DNA of 64,000 nt. Source: Brevibacterium aurantiacum. Lineage in GTDB: Bacteria > Actinomycetota > Actinomycetes > Actinomycetales > Brevibacteriaceae. Below the pieces are notes generated by a model that was given only the letters and a program-made list of their open reading frames with translations, did not search any database and had not been told where the DNA came from. Below, piece by piece: positions 44,054-52,549 of the stretch; the stretch's first letter is position 1; each line of letters starts with the position of its first letter. Both the position numbers and the translations under genes were made by a program. The DNA is taken from contig NZ_VLTK01000006.1 of the NCBI RefSeq assembly GCF_007558825.1, positions 233,036 to 297,035 of the forward strand. The letters run 5' to 3'.

Positions 44054-44892
44054 GAGCCGAGCAGATCACCGACCCGATTGTCTATCACGGCGAAGGGCCC
44101 GCTTGGTCGCCGGCCTGGGGCGGTCTGCGCTGGGTCGACATGCTCGCCGGGGACATCCTGACACTGCGCGATGGTCGAGTCGAACGCAAGCACGTCGCCG
44201 AGGTGGCAGCAGCAGTGCGCCCTCGCCGAGGCGGTGGCGCGGTCATCGGAATCGAGCGCGGATTCGCCCTCGAATCTCCCGAGGGGCTCATCACCGCCCT
44301 GCCCGAGGTGTGGGGCCAGTCGGACATCCGCATGAACGAGGGCGGCTGTGACCCGCAGGGAAACTTCTGGTGCGGATCGATGGCATACGACCAGAGCCCT
44401 GGTGCGGCCTCACTCTATCGGCTCAGCACCGAGGGGCGAGTCGACGTCATGCTCGAGGGCGTGACCATATCCAACGGCCTCGAATGGAGTCCTGACGGTT
44501 CGCTCGCCTACTACAACGACACACCTACGGGCCAGATTGCCGTCTTCGACTTCGATCCCGATAGGGGATTGCGCAACCGTCGGGACCTCGTCGAACTCCC
44601 TGACGGCGGACGTCCCGATGGGCTCACCGTCGACAGCGAAGGCTGCGTGTGGGTGGCTGTGGTCAACAGGGGAGCGGTTCACCGTTACCGACCCGACGGC
44701 ACCCTGGACGGAACTGTCGATGTCGGCGCCGGCAAAGTCACTGCCTGCGCCTTCGGTGGAGACAACCTCGATCGGCTCTTCATCACCACGTCGCAGGAGA
44801 ATGTGGACACCGCGGCAGATCCGCTGGCGGGTGCCCTGTTCGTCGCCGAGGTGGGCGTGACCGGAATGCCGCTGCGCGAGTTCGCGGGATAG
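44050..44892 (+). CDS. SMP-30/gluconolactonase family lactonase
   Basis: A 280-residue beta-propeller lactonase. GEGPAWSP with its Glu, NEGGCDPQGNFWCGSMA, ISNGLEWSPDGSLAYYNDT and DGLTVDSEGCVWVAVVNRG give the metal-ligand positions of the family (Glu, Asn, Asn, Asp). It hydrolyses sugar lactones, usually non-phosphorylated ones. Four-base overlap with the G6PDH-like gene indicates that its substrate is that enzyme's product. It ends near the 60-bp palindromic element. Confidence 0.9.
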   Translation: MRAEQITDPIVYHGEGPAWSPAWGGLRWVDMLAGDILTLRDGRVERKHVAEVAAAVRPRRGGGAVIGIERGFALESPEGLITALPEVWGQSDIRMNEGGCDPQGNFWCGSMAYDQSPGAASLYRLSTEGRVDVMLEGVTISNGLEWSPDGSLAYYNDTPTGQIAVFDFDPDRGLRNRRDLVELPDGGRPDGLTVDSEGCVWVAVVNRGAVHRYRPDGTLDGTVDVGAGKVTACAFGGDNLDRLFITTSQENVDTAADPLAGALFVAEVGVTGMPLREFAG

Positions 44893-44970
44893 GGGCTGCG
44901 GCCGCGCGGGCGCCGTGGCCGGCCGTGGCGCCGTGGCCGCATTGACTTTCGCGTTCGCGTGCAGATCACC

Positions 44971-45030
44971 AACGGTTGGTACATTCACTTCGAAAATTTC
45001 AAGATCTTCGATCAGAAGGTACCAATCGTT
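44971..45030. repeat. 60-bp palindromic element, copy B
   Basis: Ends AACGGTTGGT and ACCAATCGTT lie exactly 60 bases apart as in copy A (11641-11700, reverse orientation). The first 30 positions agree at about 24, the centre poorly, the last ten at nine. Both ends extend to 13-bp palindromes (ACCAACGGTTGGT and ACCAATCGTTGGT). It lies between the convergent lactonase and TetR genes. Confidence 0.75.
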
Positions 45031-45060
45031 GGTTCCTTGTGGAGGAAGGCGGGCCGACTC

Positions 45061-45831
45061 TCAGGCCTCGAGGCCGTTGAAGGCCATCGAGGTGACGGCG
45101 TCGGCGATGGCTTCAGGGTCGACGGGGTAGCTGGGGCGATACCACTCGGTGATGGAATTGACCATGCCGAAGAGCAGACGGGTGATCAGGCCCGGGGTGA
45201 AGTCTGAGCGCAGACCGCCTTCGCCGATCGCCTCGGCGACCAGCGCTCTGATCTTGTCATCGATCTTCCGGCGCTGCTCGAGGGCTTCGCGCTCGACGTC
45301 CGAGTTTCCGCGCACTCGCAGCAGCAGGGTCACAGAGTGGTGGTATTCGATGAGGATGACGACGCTGGCGTGAACGGCGGCACGCAGGCGCTCGAGCGCG
45401 GTGAGGCCGGTGCGTTGGCGTTCGTCCTCGACCGCGGAGTCCAGGGCGCTGATGCCGCGGTTGATCGCCAGATGCAGCAGCTCTTCCTTCGACTTCACGT
45501 GATGGTAGATCGCTGACTTGGTGATCCCGAGTTCTCGCGCCACGGTGTCCATGGACGTGCCGTCATAGCCGCGCGAAACGAAGACCTCGGTCGCCTTGTT
45601 GATCAGCGTCTCCCGGTCATAGCCGGGCCGCCCACGACGTGTGCGCTTGGGTGCTGCAGCCTCGGGCCCAGCTCCCGCCTCGGACCCAGCTCCCGAAACG
45701 GACCCAGCTCCCGAAACGGACCCAGCTCCCGCCTCGGCGCCGGTGGGCTCCGTCTGTGCACCCACGGCTGCGCCGACACTCGACTCAAGGTCAGATGTCG
45801 GCGCAGGTGAAGTCGTTTTCGGCATGCGCAC
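45061..45831 (-). CDS. paaR: TetR family regulator, probable phenylacetate repressor
   Basis: A 256-residue TetR protein. The HTH is INKATEVFVSRGYDGTSMDT then VARELGITKSAIYHHVKSKE (about 77-115). The C-terminal domain matches acyl-CoA-sensing TetR proteins only in outline. The first ~60 residues are Ala/Gly/Ser/Glu-rich and contain a four-copy 18-bp repeat; a later start is possible. Position between the sugar genes and paaK, and four PaaR-like operators at paa promoters, support the name; phenylacetyl-CoA is the known effector of actinobacterial PaaR. Not proven here. Confidence 0.75.
   Translation of the reverse strand: MRMPKTTSPAPTSDLESSVGAAVGAQTEPTGAEAGAGSVSGAGSVSGAGSEAGAGPEAAAPKRTRRGRPGYDRETLINKATEVFVSRGYDGTSMDTVARELGITKSAIYHHVKSKEELLHLAINRGISALDSAVEDERQRTGLTALERLRAAVHASVVILIEYHHSVTLLLRVRGNSDVEREALEQRRKIDDKIRALVAEAIGEGGLRSDFTPGLITRLLFGMVNSITEWYRPSYPVDPEAIADAVTSMAFNGLEA
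45661..45732 (-). repeat. 18-bp tandem repeat inside the paaR N-terminus
   Basis: Four in-frame units of 18 bases (45661-45678, 45679-45696, 45697-45714, 45715-45732), core CGGACCCAGCTCCCG, encode repeated GAGSVS or GAGSEA peptides. Length changes would keep the frame and vary the disordered arm. Confidence 0.85.
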
Positions 45832-45894
45832 CAGTCTAACCAGCCCGCAGCGCGGATGCCGCGTACGGCACCGCAGCCCACCGCCCGCGGGTGA

Positions 45895-47190
45895 TCATCT
45901 GAGACCCTCGCGGCGGTCGATGATGCGCTTGAGCTTGCCGACCGAACGGGGCAGAACGCCGGGCTGGAGCACCGACACGGTCGATGAGACGCCCAGGCGC
46001 TCCTTGATCCGGGCGGCGACCAGCCCGTTCAGACCGTCGAGCTCAACAGCTCCGACGCCTTCGCGGGACTCGACCTCGACGGTGACCTCGTCCATGCGTC
46101 CGGGGCGGGTGAGCACCAGCTGGAAGTGGGGGCTGAGGTGTTCGAACTCGAAGAGCACGGACTCGACATTGGCCGGGTAGACGTTGACGCCGCGGATGAT
46201 GATGAGGTCATCGGAGCGGCCGGTGATGCGCGAGATGCGACGGAAGTTCGGGTTCGCGGTGCCCGGCAGCAGGCTCGCCAGATCATGTGTGCGATAGCGG
46301 ATGATCGGCAGCGCCTCCTTCGTCAGGGAGGTGAAGACCAGTTCGCCCTCCTCACCGTCGGGCAGGGCCTCGCCGGTGTAGGGGTCGACGATCTCCGGAT
46401 AGAAGTGGTCCTCCCAGATCGTCGGGCCATCCTTGGTCACCGCGGATTCGCAGGCGACGCCGGGGCCCATGACCTCGGAGAGGCCGTAGATGTCGACGGC
46501 GTTGATGTTGAAGGACTTCTCGATCTCCTTGCGCATCTCATCGGTCCACGGTTCGGCACCGCAGATCGCGGTCTGCAGGCTTGTGGTCGTGGGGTCGATG
46601 CCCTGCTTGTGGAACTCGTCGAGGATCGTGAGCAGATAGGTCGGCGTGGCCGTGATGATGTCGGGCTTGAAGTCCTGGATCAGCTGCACCTGCCGCTGTG
46701 TCTGACCGCCGGAGATCGGGATGACGGTGAAGCCGTGGCGCTCGGCACCATGGACGCCCAGGCCGCCGGTGAACAGTCCGTAGCCGTAGGCGTTGTGCAT
46801 CATCTGGCCGCGTTTGCCGCCTGCGCCGAGGATCGAGCGGGCGATGAGGCTTCCCCACTTGTCGATGTCACCCAGCGTGTATCCCACGACGGTCGGCAGC
46901 CCGGTCGTGCCCGAGGACGCGTGGATGCGAGCGACGTCTTCACGCGGAACGGCGAACATGCCGAATGGGTAGTTGTCGCGCAGGTCCTGCTTGTTCGTGA
47001 ACGGCAGCTTCGCGATGTCGTCGAGACTCGTGATATCCGCGGGGGTGACGCCGAGATCGTCGAAGGCCTTCCGGTAGAACGGCACCTTCTCGTAGACCTT
47101 CGTGACAGTGGACTTGAGGTTGGCGAGCTGGTCGGCGCGCAGCTCGTCGAGGCTCATGCGCTGGCCGGCGTCGAGTTCAGTGGCAGTCAT
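45895..47190 (-). CDS. paaK: Phenylacetate-CoA ligase
   Basis: A 431-residue adenylate-forming enzyme that activates phenylacetate to phenylacetyl-CoA. HASSGTTGLPTVVGYT is the phosphate loop; DIYGLSEVMGPGVACE and RTHDLASLLPG follow, and GRSDDLIIIRGVNVYPANVE is the hinge. The C-terminal Lys is in GKLKRIIDRR. The ATG at 47190 follows AAGGAG. It lies 111 bases downstream of paaI on the same strand, probably sharing its promoter. Confidence 0.96.
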   Translation of the reverse strand: MTATELDAGQRMSLDELRADQLANLKSTVTKVYEKVPFYRKAFDDLGVTPADITSLDDIAKLPFTNKQDLRDNYPFGMFAVPREDVARIHASSGTTGLPTVVGYTLGDIDKWGSLIARSILGAGGKRGQMMHNAYGYGLFTGGLGVHGAERHGFTVIPISGGQTQRQVQLIQDFKPDIITATPTYLLTILDEFHKQGIDPTTTSLQTAICGAEPWTDEMRKEIEKSFNINAVDIYGLSEVMGPGVACESAVTKDGPTIWEDHFYPEIVDPYTGEALPDGEEGELVFTSLTKEALPIIRYRTHDLASLLPGTANPNFRRISRITGRSDDLIIIRGVNVYPANVESVLFEFEHLSPHFQLVLTRPGRMDEVTVEVESREGVGAVELDGLNGLVAARIKERLGVSSTVSVLQPGVLPRSVGKLKRIIDRREGLR

Positions 47191-47301
47191 CGTTGTCTCC
47201 TTGGTCAATCCTGTTGTGCTTCGCAATTCGTGGGGCGCCGAGGTGGGGCGTCGTCTCCTGGGACCACAGGGTGAGGTGTCCCGGGGTTCAGATCGGGTGG
47301 G

Positions 47302-47832
47302 TCAGGGCGAAGTCGGCACCGGCGGTGCGGCGGCGTCTGAGGTTGTCGGCTTCCGTGCGGGCAGGGTGCGGGAACGTCCGCGGTAGACGGCGACGATCTC
47401 TTCGCCACGTGTGACCTCGATGTCGTAGATGCCAGATCGGCCCTGCTTGACGATCTCCTTGCCGCGGGCGACGAGGGTGTCACCGACGTAGGTGGGTTTG
47501 AGGAAGTCGATGTCCCCGCCCGAGGCGACGGTGGTGGAGCCGGGATAGTTGCAGGCCATCGCAAAGGTGGTGTCGGCGAAGAGGAAGATATAGCCGCCGT
47601 GGGTGATCTCGTGACCATTGGCCATGATGTCGGTGATCGTCATCGAGCACTGTGCCCAGCCGGGGCCGTGATCATCGACGGTGATGCCCAGATGCTGGGA
47701 GGCGCGATCGTTGGCGAACATAGCCGCGGCGCCGGTCAGCTCCTCGGCGTGGTTACCGCGAGCAGTGGTCGTGGCCTCGCTGCTTAGGTCCTCTTGGGGC
47801 GCAGTCGTGGCCTCGTGGCTGGGTTCTCCCAT
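47302..47832 (-). CDS. paaI: Hydroxyphenylacetyl-CoA thioesterase
   Basis: A 176-residue hotdog thioesterase. The core HEITHGGYIFLFADTTFAMA contains the catalytic Asp and the Gly-Gly; GDIDFLKPTYVGDTLVARGK is the following strand pair. PaaI releases CoA from stalled phenylacetyl-CoA intermediates. Both ends have extra Thr/Ala/Pro-rich residues. It is divergent from paaA, with PaaR-like operators in between. Confidence 0.93.
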   Translation of the reverse strand: MGEPSHEATTAPQEDLSSEATTTARGNHAEELTGAAAMFANDRASQHLGITVDDHGPGWAQCSMTITDIMANGHEITHGGYIFLFADTTFAMACNYPGSTTVASGGDIDFLKPTYVGDTLVARGKEIVKQGRSGIYDIEVTRGEEIVAVYRGRSRTLPARKPTTSDAAAPPVPTSP

Positions 47833-47997
47833 GTCAGGCTCCTCCTCGAGTCGCTGATTGATGCGCCCGCCGGTGTTGGGTTGCCGGGCGAATTCAATTG
47901 TGGTGATGGCACGCGTAGCCGCTGAGACTGCACGTGAGTGATGGAGATCGATTCCTCGCGGAACCCGGCAGGAGTGCCCTGGAGCGACGTCGGAGAA

Positions 47998-48018
47998 TAA
48001 ACGACCATCTGGTCAATA
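47998..48018. promoter_or_regulatory. PaaR-like operator, paaIK side
   Basis: AACGACCATCTGGTCAATAA has a GACCA-TC-TGGTC inverted repeat. It lies about 165 bases upstream of paaI. Confidence 0.6.
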
Positions 48019-48302
48019 AATATGGTTGTGATCGGCGTCTCTGTCAAGTCGAGCGAGCACCACCGCCGAAGCAACGGCGGAGCGCCGAGGCGACGACGCG
48101 TACACCGTTGTCTCGGCGCAGCACCGTTGTCTCGAGTCAAGCATTGATGGCTGGGCCTGCACCTTGCCCCATCGCCCGCGTTTGCCCTGGCCGCGGACCG
48201 CGCGTTGCGCCGAGTGGCGCTGGGTCACCCGCGGACCGGGGGTCGTCTGCTCCGGTGCGTTGCGCCTCGGCGTGGGGTGTGCCACACTGAGAGTGAACAA
48301 TA

Positions 48303-48321
48303 CAGAACAAATGGTCAGTAA
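48303..48321. promoter_or_regulatory. PaaR-like operator, paaA side
   Basis: CAGAACAAATGGTCAGTAA shares ATGGTCAGTAA with the MFS-promoter site. The left arm is degenerate. It lies about 115 bases upstream of paaA. Confidence 0.55.
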
Positions 48322-48436
48322 ATGATTGTCCCGGGTCGGCGGTCTGAGGATGGTCGAACCGAACGCGCAGTCCTCAGTGGTGCGGCATTCGAAGCCACGC
48401 ACTGCCGGAAAGGGCGCATCCAAGGGTGGAGTGGTC

Positions 48437-49462
48437 ATGACGACGCAAATCAACGAAACAGAACTCGAGGCACAGTTCGCCGCGACGATCGAGTCCAAGG
48501 ACCGGATCGAACCGCGTGACTGGATGCCGGAGAAGTACCGCAAGACTCTCGTGCGTCAGGTGGCCCAGCACGCGCACTCGGAGATCATCGGCATGCAGCC
48601 CGAAGGCAACTGGATCTCCCGTGCACCTTCGCTGCGACGCAAGGCGATCCTGTTGGCGAAGGTCCAGGACGAGGCTGGTCACGGTCTCTACCTGTACTCC
48701 GCCGCCGAGACCCTGGGCGCGACGCGCAACGAGCTCACCGAGAAGCTCATCGCCGGTAAGCAGAAGTACTCCTCGATCTTCAACTACCCGACGCTGGCCT
48801 ACACCGATGTCGGCACGATCGGCTGGCTCGTCGACGGCGCCGCGATCTGCAACCAGGTGCCCCTGTGCCGAACCTCCTTCGGCCCCTACGGTCGTGCGAT
48901 GATCCGAGTCTGCAAGGAAGAGTCCTTCCACCAGCGCCAGGGCTACGAACTGCTGATGACGATGATGCGCGGCACCGAAGAGCAGCGAGCCTCGGTCCAG
49001 GAATCGGTCAATCGCTTCTGGTGGCCCTCGCTCATGATGTTCGGCCCGCCCGATGACGACTCCCCGAACACCGAGCAGTCGATGGAGTGGGGCATCAAGA
49101 CCCACACCAACGACGAGCTGCGCCAGAAGTTCGTCGACATGTCCGTCCCGCAGGCCGAGGCCCTGGGCGTGACTTTCCCCGATGAGGGCCTGAAGTGGAA
49201 CGAGGAGCGCGGCCACTACGATTTCTCGACCCCGGACTGGGACGAGTTCTGGGCCGTCGTCAAGGGCAACGGTCCATGCAACGAACAGCGTGTGGCCCAC
49301 CGCAAGCGTGCGTGGGACGAGGGAGCCTGGGTGCGTGAAGCCGCGCTCGCCTTCGCCGAGAACACCGCTGACGCAGCCGCTGACACCGCTGACGCAGCCG
49401 CTGACTCCACGAACACTGCCGCTGACACCACGAACACTGCCGCCGAGGAGACCGCCAAATGA
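48437..49462 (+). CDS. paaA: Phenylacetyl-CoA monooxygenase subunit PaaA
   Basis: A 341-residue catalytic di-iron subunit. [19 protein letters not shown] and [16 protein letters not shown] give the Glu and His ligands. With PaaC, B, D and E it epoxidises the ring of phenylacetyl-CoA. The ATG at 48437 is preceded by GGGTGGAG. The last ~30 residues form four heptads (TADAAAD-like) absent from typical PaaA. It overlaps paaB as ATGA. Confidence 0.97.
   Translation: MTTQINETELEAQFAATIESKDRIEPRDWMPEKYRKTLVRQVAQHAHSEIIGMQPEGNWISRAPSLRRKAILLAKVQDEAGHGLYLYSAAETLGATRNELTEKLIAGKQKYSSIFNYPTLAYTDVGTIGWLVDGAAICNQVPLCRTSFGPYGRAMIRVCKEESFHQRQGYELLMTMMRGTEEQRASVQESVNRFWWPSLMMFGPPDDDSPNTEQSMEWGIKTHTNDELRQKFVDMSVPQAEALGVTFPDEGLKWNEERGHYDFSTPDWDEFWAVVKGNGPCNEQRVAHRKRAWDEGAWVREAALAFAENTADAAADTADAAADSTNTAADTTNTAAEETAK
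49364..49447 (+). repeat. 21-bp tandem repeat in the PaaA C-terminal tail
   Basis: Four in-frame 21-base units (from 49364, 49385, 49406 and 49427) encode [21 protein letters not shown] and TTNTAAE. The first two are identical in DNA. Expansion or loss would keep the frame. Confidence 0.85.
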
Positions 49463-49770
49463 GCGCAGAGACACAGACACCAGCGACTCGCGGCGAATGG
49501 CCCCTCTACGAGGTCTTCGTGCGCGGCAAGCGCGGACTCAACCACGTCCACGTCGGATCGCTGCACGCAGCCGATGACCAGATGGCGATCCACCATGCCC
49601 GCGACGTCTACACCCGCCGCAATGAAGGCGTGAGCCTGTGGGTTGTCCGCTCCTCGTCGATCACGGCCTCGAGCCCCGACGAGAAGGACCCCATGTTCGC
49701 CCCCAGCGGCGACAAGGTCTACCGCCACCCCACCTTCTACGACATCCCAGACGATGTCCCCCACATGTGA
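49459..49770 (+). CDS. paaB: Phenylacetyl-CoA monooxygenase subunit PaaB
   Basis: A 103-residue subunit with the family pattern [20 protein letters not shown] then [20 protein letters not shown]. PaaB bridges the PaaAC heterodimers in the epoxidase complex. It overlaps paaA and lies 13 bases before paaC. Confidence 0.96.
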   Translation: MSAETQTPATRGEWPLYEVFVRGKRGLNHVHVGSLHAADDQMAIHHARDVYTRRNEGVSLWVVRSSSITASSPDEKDPMFAPSGDKVYRHPTFYDIPDDVPHM

Positions 49771-49783
49771 GGATGGCCTGACG

Positions 49784-50743
49784 ATGACCAACGAACCTTC
49801 CATCCACGTCGACCACGACGAAGCCGGAGCCAACATCGACCACGAAAACGCCTACTCGGGGCTGCTGGTCAACGATGCACACTGGGCCTTCGGCACAGAC
49901 TTCGAAGATCCCCTGGCCGGAGTCGACACCACCGTTCCCTCCGGCGTCGACCCGAAGGACCTCGCGGCCTACTGCCTCATGCTCGGCGACGATGCTCTCG
50001 TCTTCTCCCAGCGGATCTCCGAATGGTGCTCCAGCGCGCCCGACCTCGAAGAGGACATCGCGCTGGCCAATATCGCCCTGGATCTGCTGGGCCAGTCCCG
50101 GCTCCTGCTCGCCCGGAGCGCTGCCGCAGATCCGAGCCTCGTGCCGCAGCTGCCCGAGGGCTCACCTGTGCCTGACGAGGACCGTCTCGCGTTCTTCCGA
50201 GAGGACCTGCAGTTCCGCAACGTCCGCCTGGCCGAGGTCCCCAACGGCGATTTCGCGGAGGCGGTCGCGAAGATCCTCATCTACTCCACCTGGCGACTCG
50301 CGATCTTTGAACGACTCCAGTCCAGCAGGGACTCCGTGCTCTCGGCCATCGCGGTCAAGGGCGTGAAGGAGATGTCCTACCACCGTGACTTCGCCGGCCG
50401 CTGGGTCCTCACGCTTGCCCGCGGAACCGAGGAATCCAAGACTCGCCTGCTCACCGCACTCGAGGGACTCTGGCCACTGTGGGACGAACTCTTCGAGACC
50501 CACCCTGTCGAAGCCTCGGTGGCGGCTGCCGGAATCGGGGTCGATCCCGCCGAGGTGGCCGATGAGGCCGGCGTCATCCTCGACCAGGTCTTCGCCGCAG
50601 CCGGCATCGAGCGCCCCGAACGGGACGCGCTGGCCGGAGTGCGAGGCAAGAGAGGCCGCGACGGACTGCATACCGAGGCACTGTCGAAGATGCTCGCCGA
50701 CATGCAGGTCGTCGCCCGCCAATACCCGGAAGGACAATGGTGA
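49784..50743 (+). CDS. paaC: Phenylacetyl-CoA monooxygenase subunit PaaC
   Basis: A 319-residue ferritin-like structural subunit. MLGDDALVFSQRISEWCSSA, EEDIALANIALDLLGQSR and KEMSYHRDFAGRW are typical. It pairs with PaaA but lacks a working di-iron site in the family. The N-terminus is about 40 residues longer than minimal PaaC and His/Asp-rich. The start ATG at 49784 lacks a strong ribosome site. It overlaps paaD. Confidence 0.95.
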   Translation: MTNEPSIHVDHDEAGANIDHENAYSGLLVNDAHWAFGTDFEDPLAGVDTTVPSGVDPKDLAAYCLMLGDDALVFSQRISEWCSSAPDLEEDIALANIALDLLGQSRLLLARSAAADPSLVPQLPEGSPVPDEDRLAFFREDLQFRNVRLAEVPNGDFAEAVAKILIYSTWRLAIFERLQSSRDSVLSAIAVKGVKEMSYHRDFAGRWVLTLARGTEESKTRLLTALEGLWPLWDELFETHPVEASVAAAGIGVDPAEVADEAGVILDQVFAAAGIERPERDALAGVRGKRGRDGLHTEALSKMLADMQVVARQYPEGQW

Positions 50744-51327
50744 CCGCAGCACTTCAGACCCCCGCGTCCACCGTCCGCGGAGACAGTGACGACCAGCGCA
50801 CGCAGGTGCCCGCGGCCGACCACCGCACCGCCGAGGCGCTCGATCGTGCCCGAGTCGCCGCTGCTCGCGTCACGGACCCGGAGATGCCGATGCTCACGCT
50901 CGTCGACCTCGGCGTGCTCCGTGATGTCGCGATCGAAGACGGACGTGTCGTCACAACCATCACCCCCACCTACTCGGGATGCCCGGCGATGGCGACGATG
51001 CGCGATGATCTGCAGCGCGAACTCCAGGACGCAGGTTTCGAAGGCGCCGAGGTGCGTGTATCCCTGACTCCGGCCTGGACCAGTGATTGGATCACCGAAG
51101 AAGGACGGAAGGCGCTGAAGGGTGCCGGCATCTCCCCACCCGGGCAGGCGCCTCGGCGCACGGGACCTGTGGCTCTGACCCTGATGCCCACGAAGCGGGC
51201 CCTGACCTGCACCCTGTGCGGATCGGCCAATGTGAAGCTGTCCTCGGAATTCGGTCCCACGGCGTGCAAGGCGATGTACCAGTGCCTCGACTGCCTCGAA
51301 CCGTTCCAGCATGTGAAGGAGATCTGA
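50737..51327 (+). CDS. paaD: Phenylacetate degradation protein PaaD
   Basis: A 196-residue protein with a MIP18/DUF59 domain (DPEMPMLTLVDLGVLRDVAI and PTYSGCPAMATMRDDL) and a C-terminal zinc ribbon (CTLCGSANVK then CLDCLEPF). PaaD is thought to assist Fe-S assembly in the epoxidase reductase. The ATG overlaps the paaC stop region; a GTG directly after is an alternative. Confidence 0.94.
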   Translation: MVTAALQTPASTVRGDSDDQRTQVPAADHRTAEALDRARVAAARVTDPEMPMLTLVDLGVLRDVAIEDGRVVTTITPTYSGCPAMATMRDDLQRELQDAGFEGAEVRVSLTPAWTSDWITEEGRKALKGAGISPPGQAPRRTGPVALTLMPTKRALTCTLCGSANVKLSSEFGPTACKAMYQCLDCLEPFQHVKEI

Positions 51328-51328
51328 G

Positions 51329-52447
51329 ATGACCGAGATGATCAATCAGAGCGCCGAGGCGACCGAGCCGACCGTTTCAGGTGCGGGCGCCCCCAGGTCG
51401 AGCTTCTACCCGCTGACCGTGAAGTCCGTCGACCACCTCACCGAGGACTCGGCGGCAGTGACCTTCGACGTCCCGGGCGAGTACGCGGAGCTCTTCGACT
51501 TCGCCGCAGGGCAGTCCCTGACTCTGCGCCGGATGATCGACGGTGCCGAGCACCGCCGTTCCTACTCCATCTGCGCCCCGGCCGGAACAAACCCGCGCAT
51601 CGGTGTCCGCGAGATCCCCGACGGGCTCTTCTCCACATGGCTCGTCCGTGACGTCCGCCCTGGTGAGACCATCGAGGTCCAGCCGCCCAGCGGCAGCTTC
51701 CAGGCCGACGCTGACCTCGGCGGACGGCACCTGTGCATCGCCGCAGGTTCGGGCATCACCCCGATGCTCTCGATCGCCACGACCGTGCTGTCCAACCCCG
51801 AGGCTTCGGTGACGATGCTCTACGGCAACCGCACCACGAACACCGTGATGTTCGCCGAGGAACTCGCCGACCTCAAGGACTCCCGCAACCAGCAGCTCGA
51901 CCTCATCCACATCCTCTCCCGTGAACCCCGGGAGGTCGAACTCTTCTCCGGCAGGCTTGATGAGGAGAAGCTGCGTGCGCTGCTGACGAACCTGGTGCCC
52001 ATCGGCGATATGGACCACGTGTGGCTGTGCGGACCCTTCGGCATGCTCAGCGATGCTCGCGCCGTGCTCGCCGAATTCGGTGTGCCCAAGGACAAGATCC
52101 ACTTCGAACTCTTCTACGTCGACGAACCGCCACCGGAGGTCGTCCACGCGGACAAGGTCGTCGAGGGCGCCACCAGCGAAGTCACGATCGTCCTTGATGG
52201 ACGGCGGACCACCTCGGCGATGTCGCAGGGCCAGACGATCCTCGACTCCGCACAGGAATCGCGCTCGGATCTGCCCTTCGCCTGCAAGGGCGGAGTCTGC
52301 GGTACCTGCCGGGCCAAGGTCTGCGGCGGCGAGGTCGACATGGTGCGCAACTATGCCCTCGAAGACGCCGAGGTGGAGGCGAACTTCGTCCTCACCTGCC
52401 AGACCTTCCCCGTCAGCGACGAGGTCACGGTCGACTACGACTCGTGA
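51329..52447 (+). CDS. paaE: Phenylacetyl-CoA monooxygenase reductase subunit PaaE
   Basis: A 372-residue reductase. The FAD domain has HRRSYSICAPAG, the NAD(P)H domain AGSGITPMLSIATTVL, and the C-terminal plant-type ferredoxin FACKGGVCGTCRAKVCGG plus a later Cys in FVLTCQTFP carries [2Fe-2S]. It delivers electrons to PaaA. GAAGGAGATC precedes the ATG. Confidence 0.96.
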   Translation: MTEMINQSAEATEPTVSGAGAPRSSFYPLTVKSVDHLTEDSAAVTFDVPGEYAELFDFAAGQSLTLRRMIDGAEHRRSYSICAPAGTNPRIGVREIPDGLFSTWLVRDVRPGETIEVQPPSGSFQADADLGGRHLCIAAGSGITPMLSIATTVLSNPEASVTMLYGNRTTNTVMFAEELADLKDSRNQQLDLIHILSREPREVELFSGRLDEEKLRALLTNLVPIGDMDHVWLCGPFGMLSDARAVLAEFGVPKDKIHFELFYVDEPPPEVVHADKVVEGATSEVTIVLDGRRTTSAMSQGQTILDSAQESRSDLPFACKGGVCGTCRAKVCGGEVDMVRNYALEDAEVEANFVLTCQTFPVSDEVTVDYDS

Positions 52448-52549
52448 ACGAAGTTGCGCGAGCGCCGAGACTTCCCAGCGTCCGGCGCTTTCGGTCGCTA
52501 GGCTTGAGGGCCAGCGACGCTGCACCACACATCACACTTGAGGAGACCC

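Larger units (their letters stand above)
47833..48436. other. 604-bp divergent region between paaI and paaA
   Basis: Contains two PaaR-like operators, at 47998-48018 (paaI side) and 48303-48321 (paaA side), and a 20-bp-spaced direct repeat CACCGTTGTCTCG (48103-48115, 48123-48135). Open frames here have no recognisable protein and unusual composition; I do not call a gene. Confidence 0.7.

Noticed and set aside
47934..48290. A possible 118-codon gene in the paaI-paaA gap
   Set aside because: No domain, odd Arg/Pro/Ser composition, and it contains an operator and direct repeats.
51377..52528. A 383-codon minus-strand frame
   Set aside because: Antisense to paaE with all its motifs intact.
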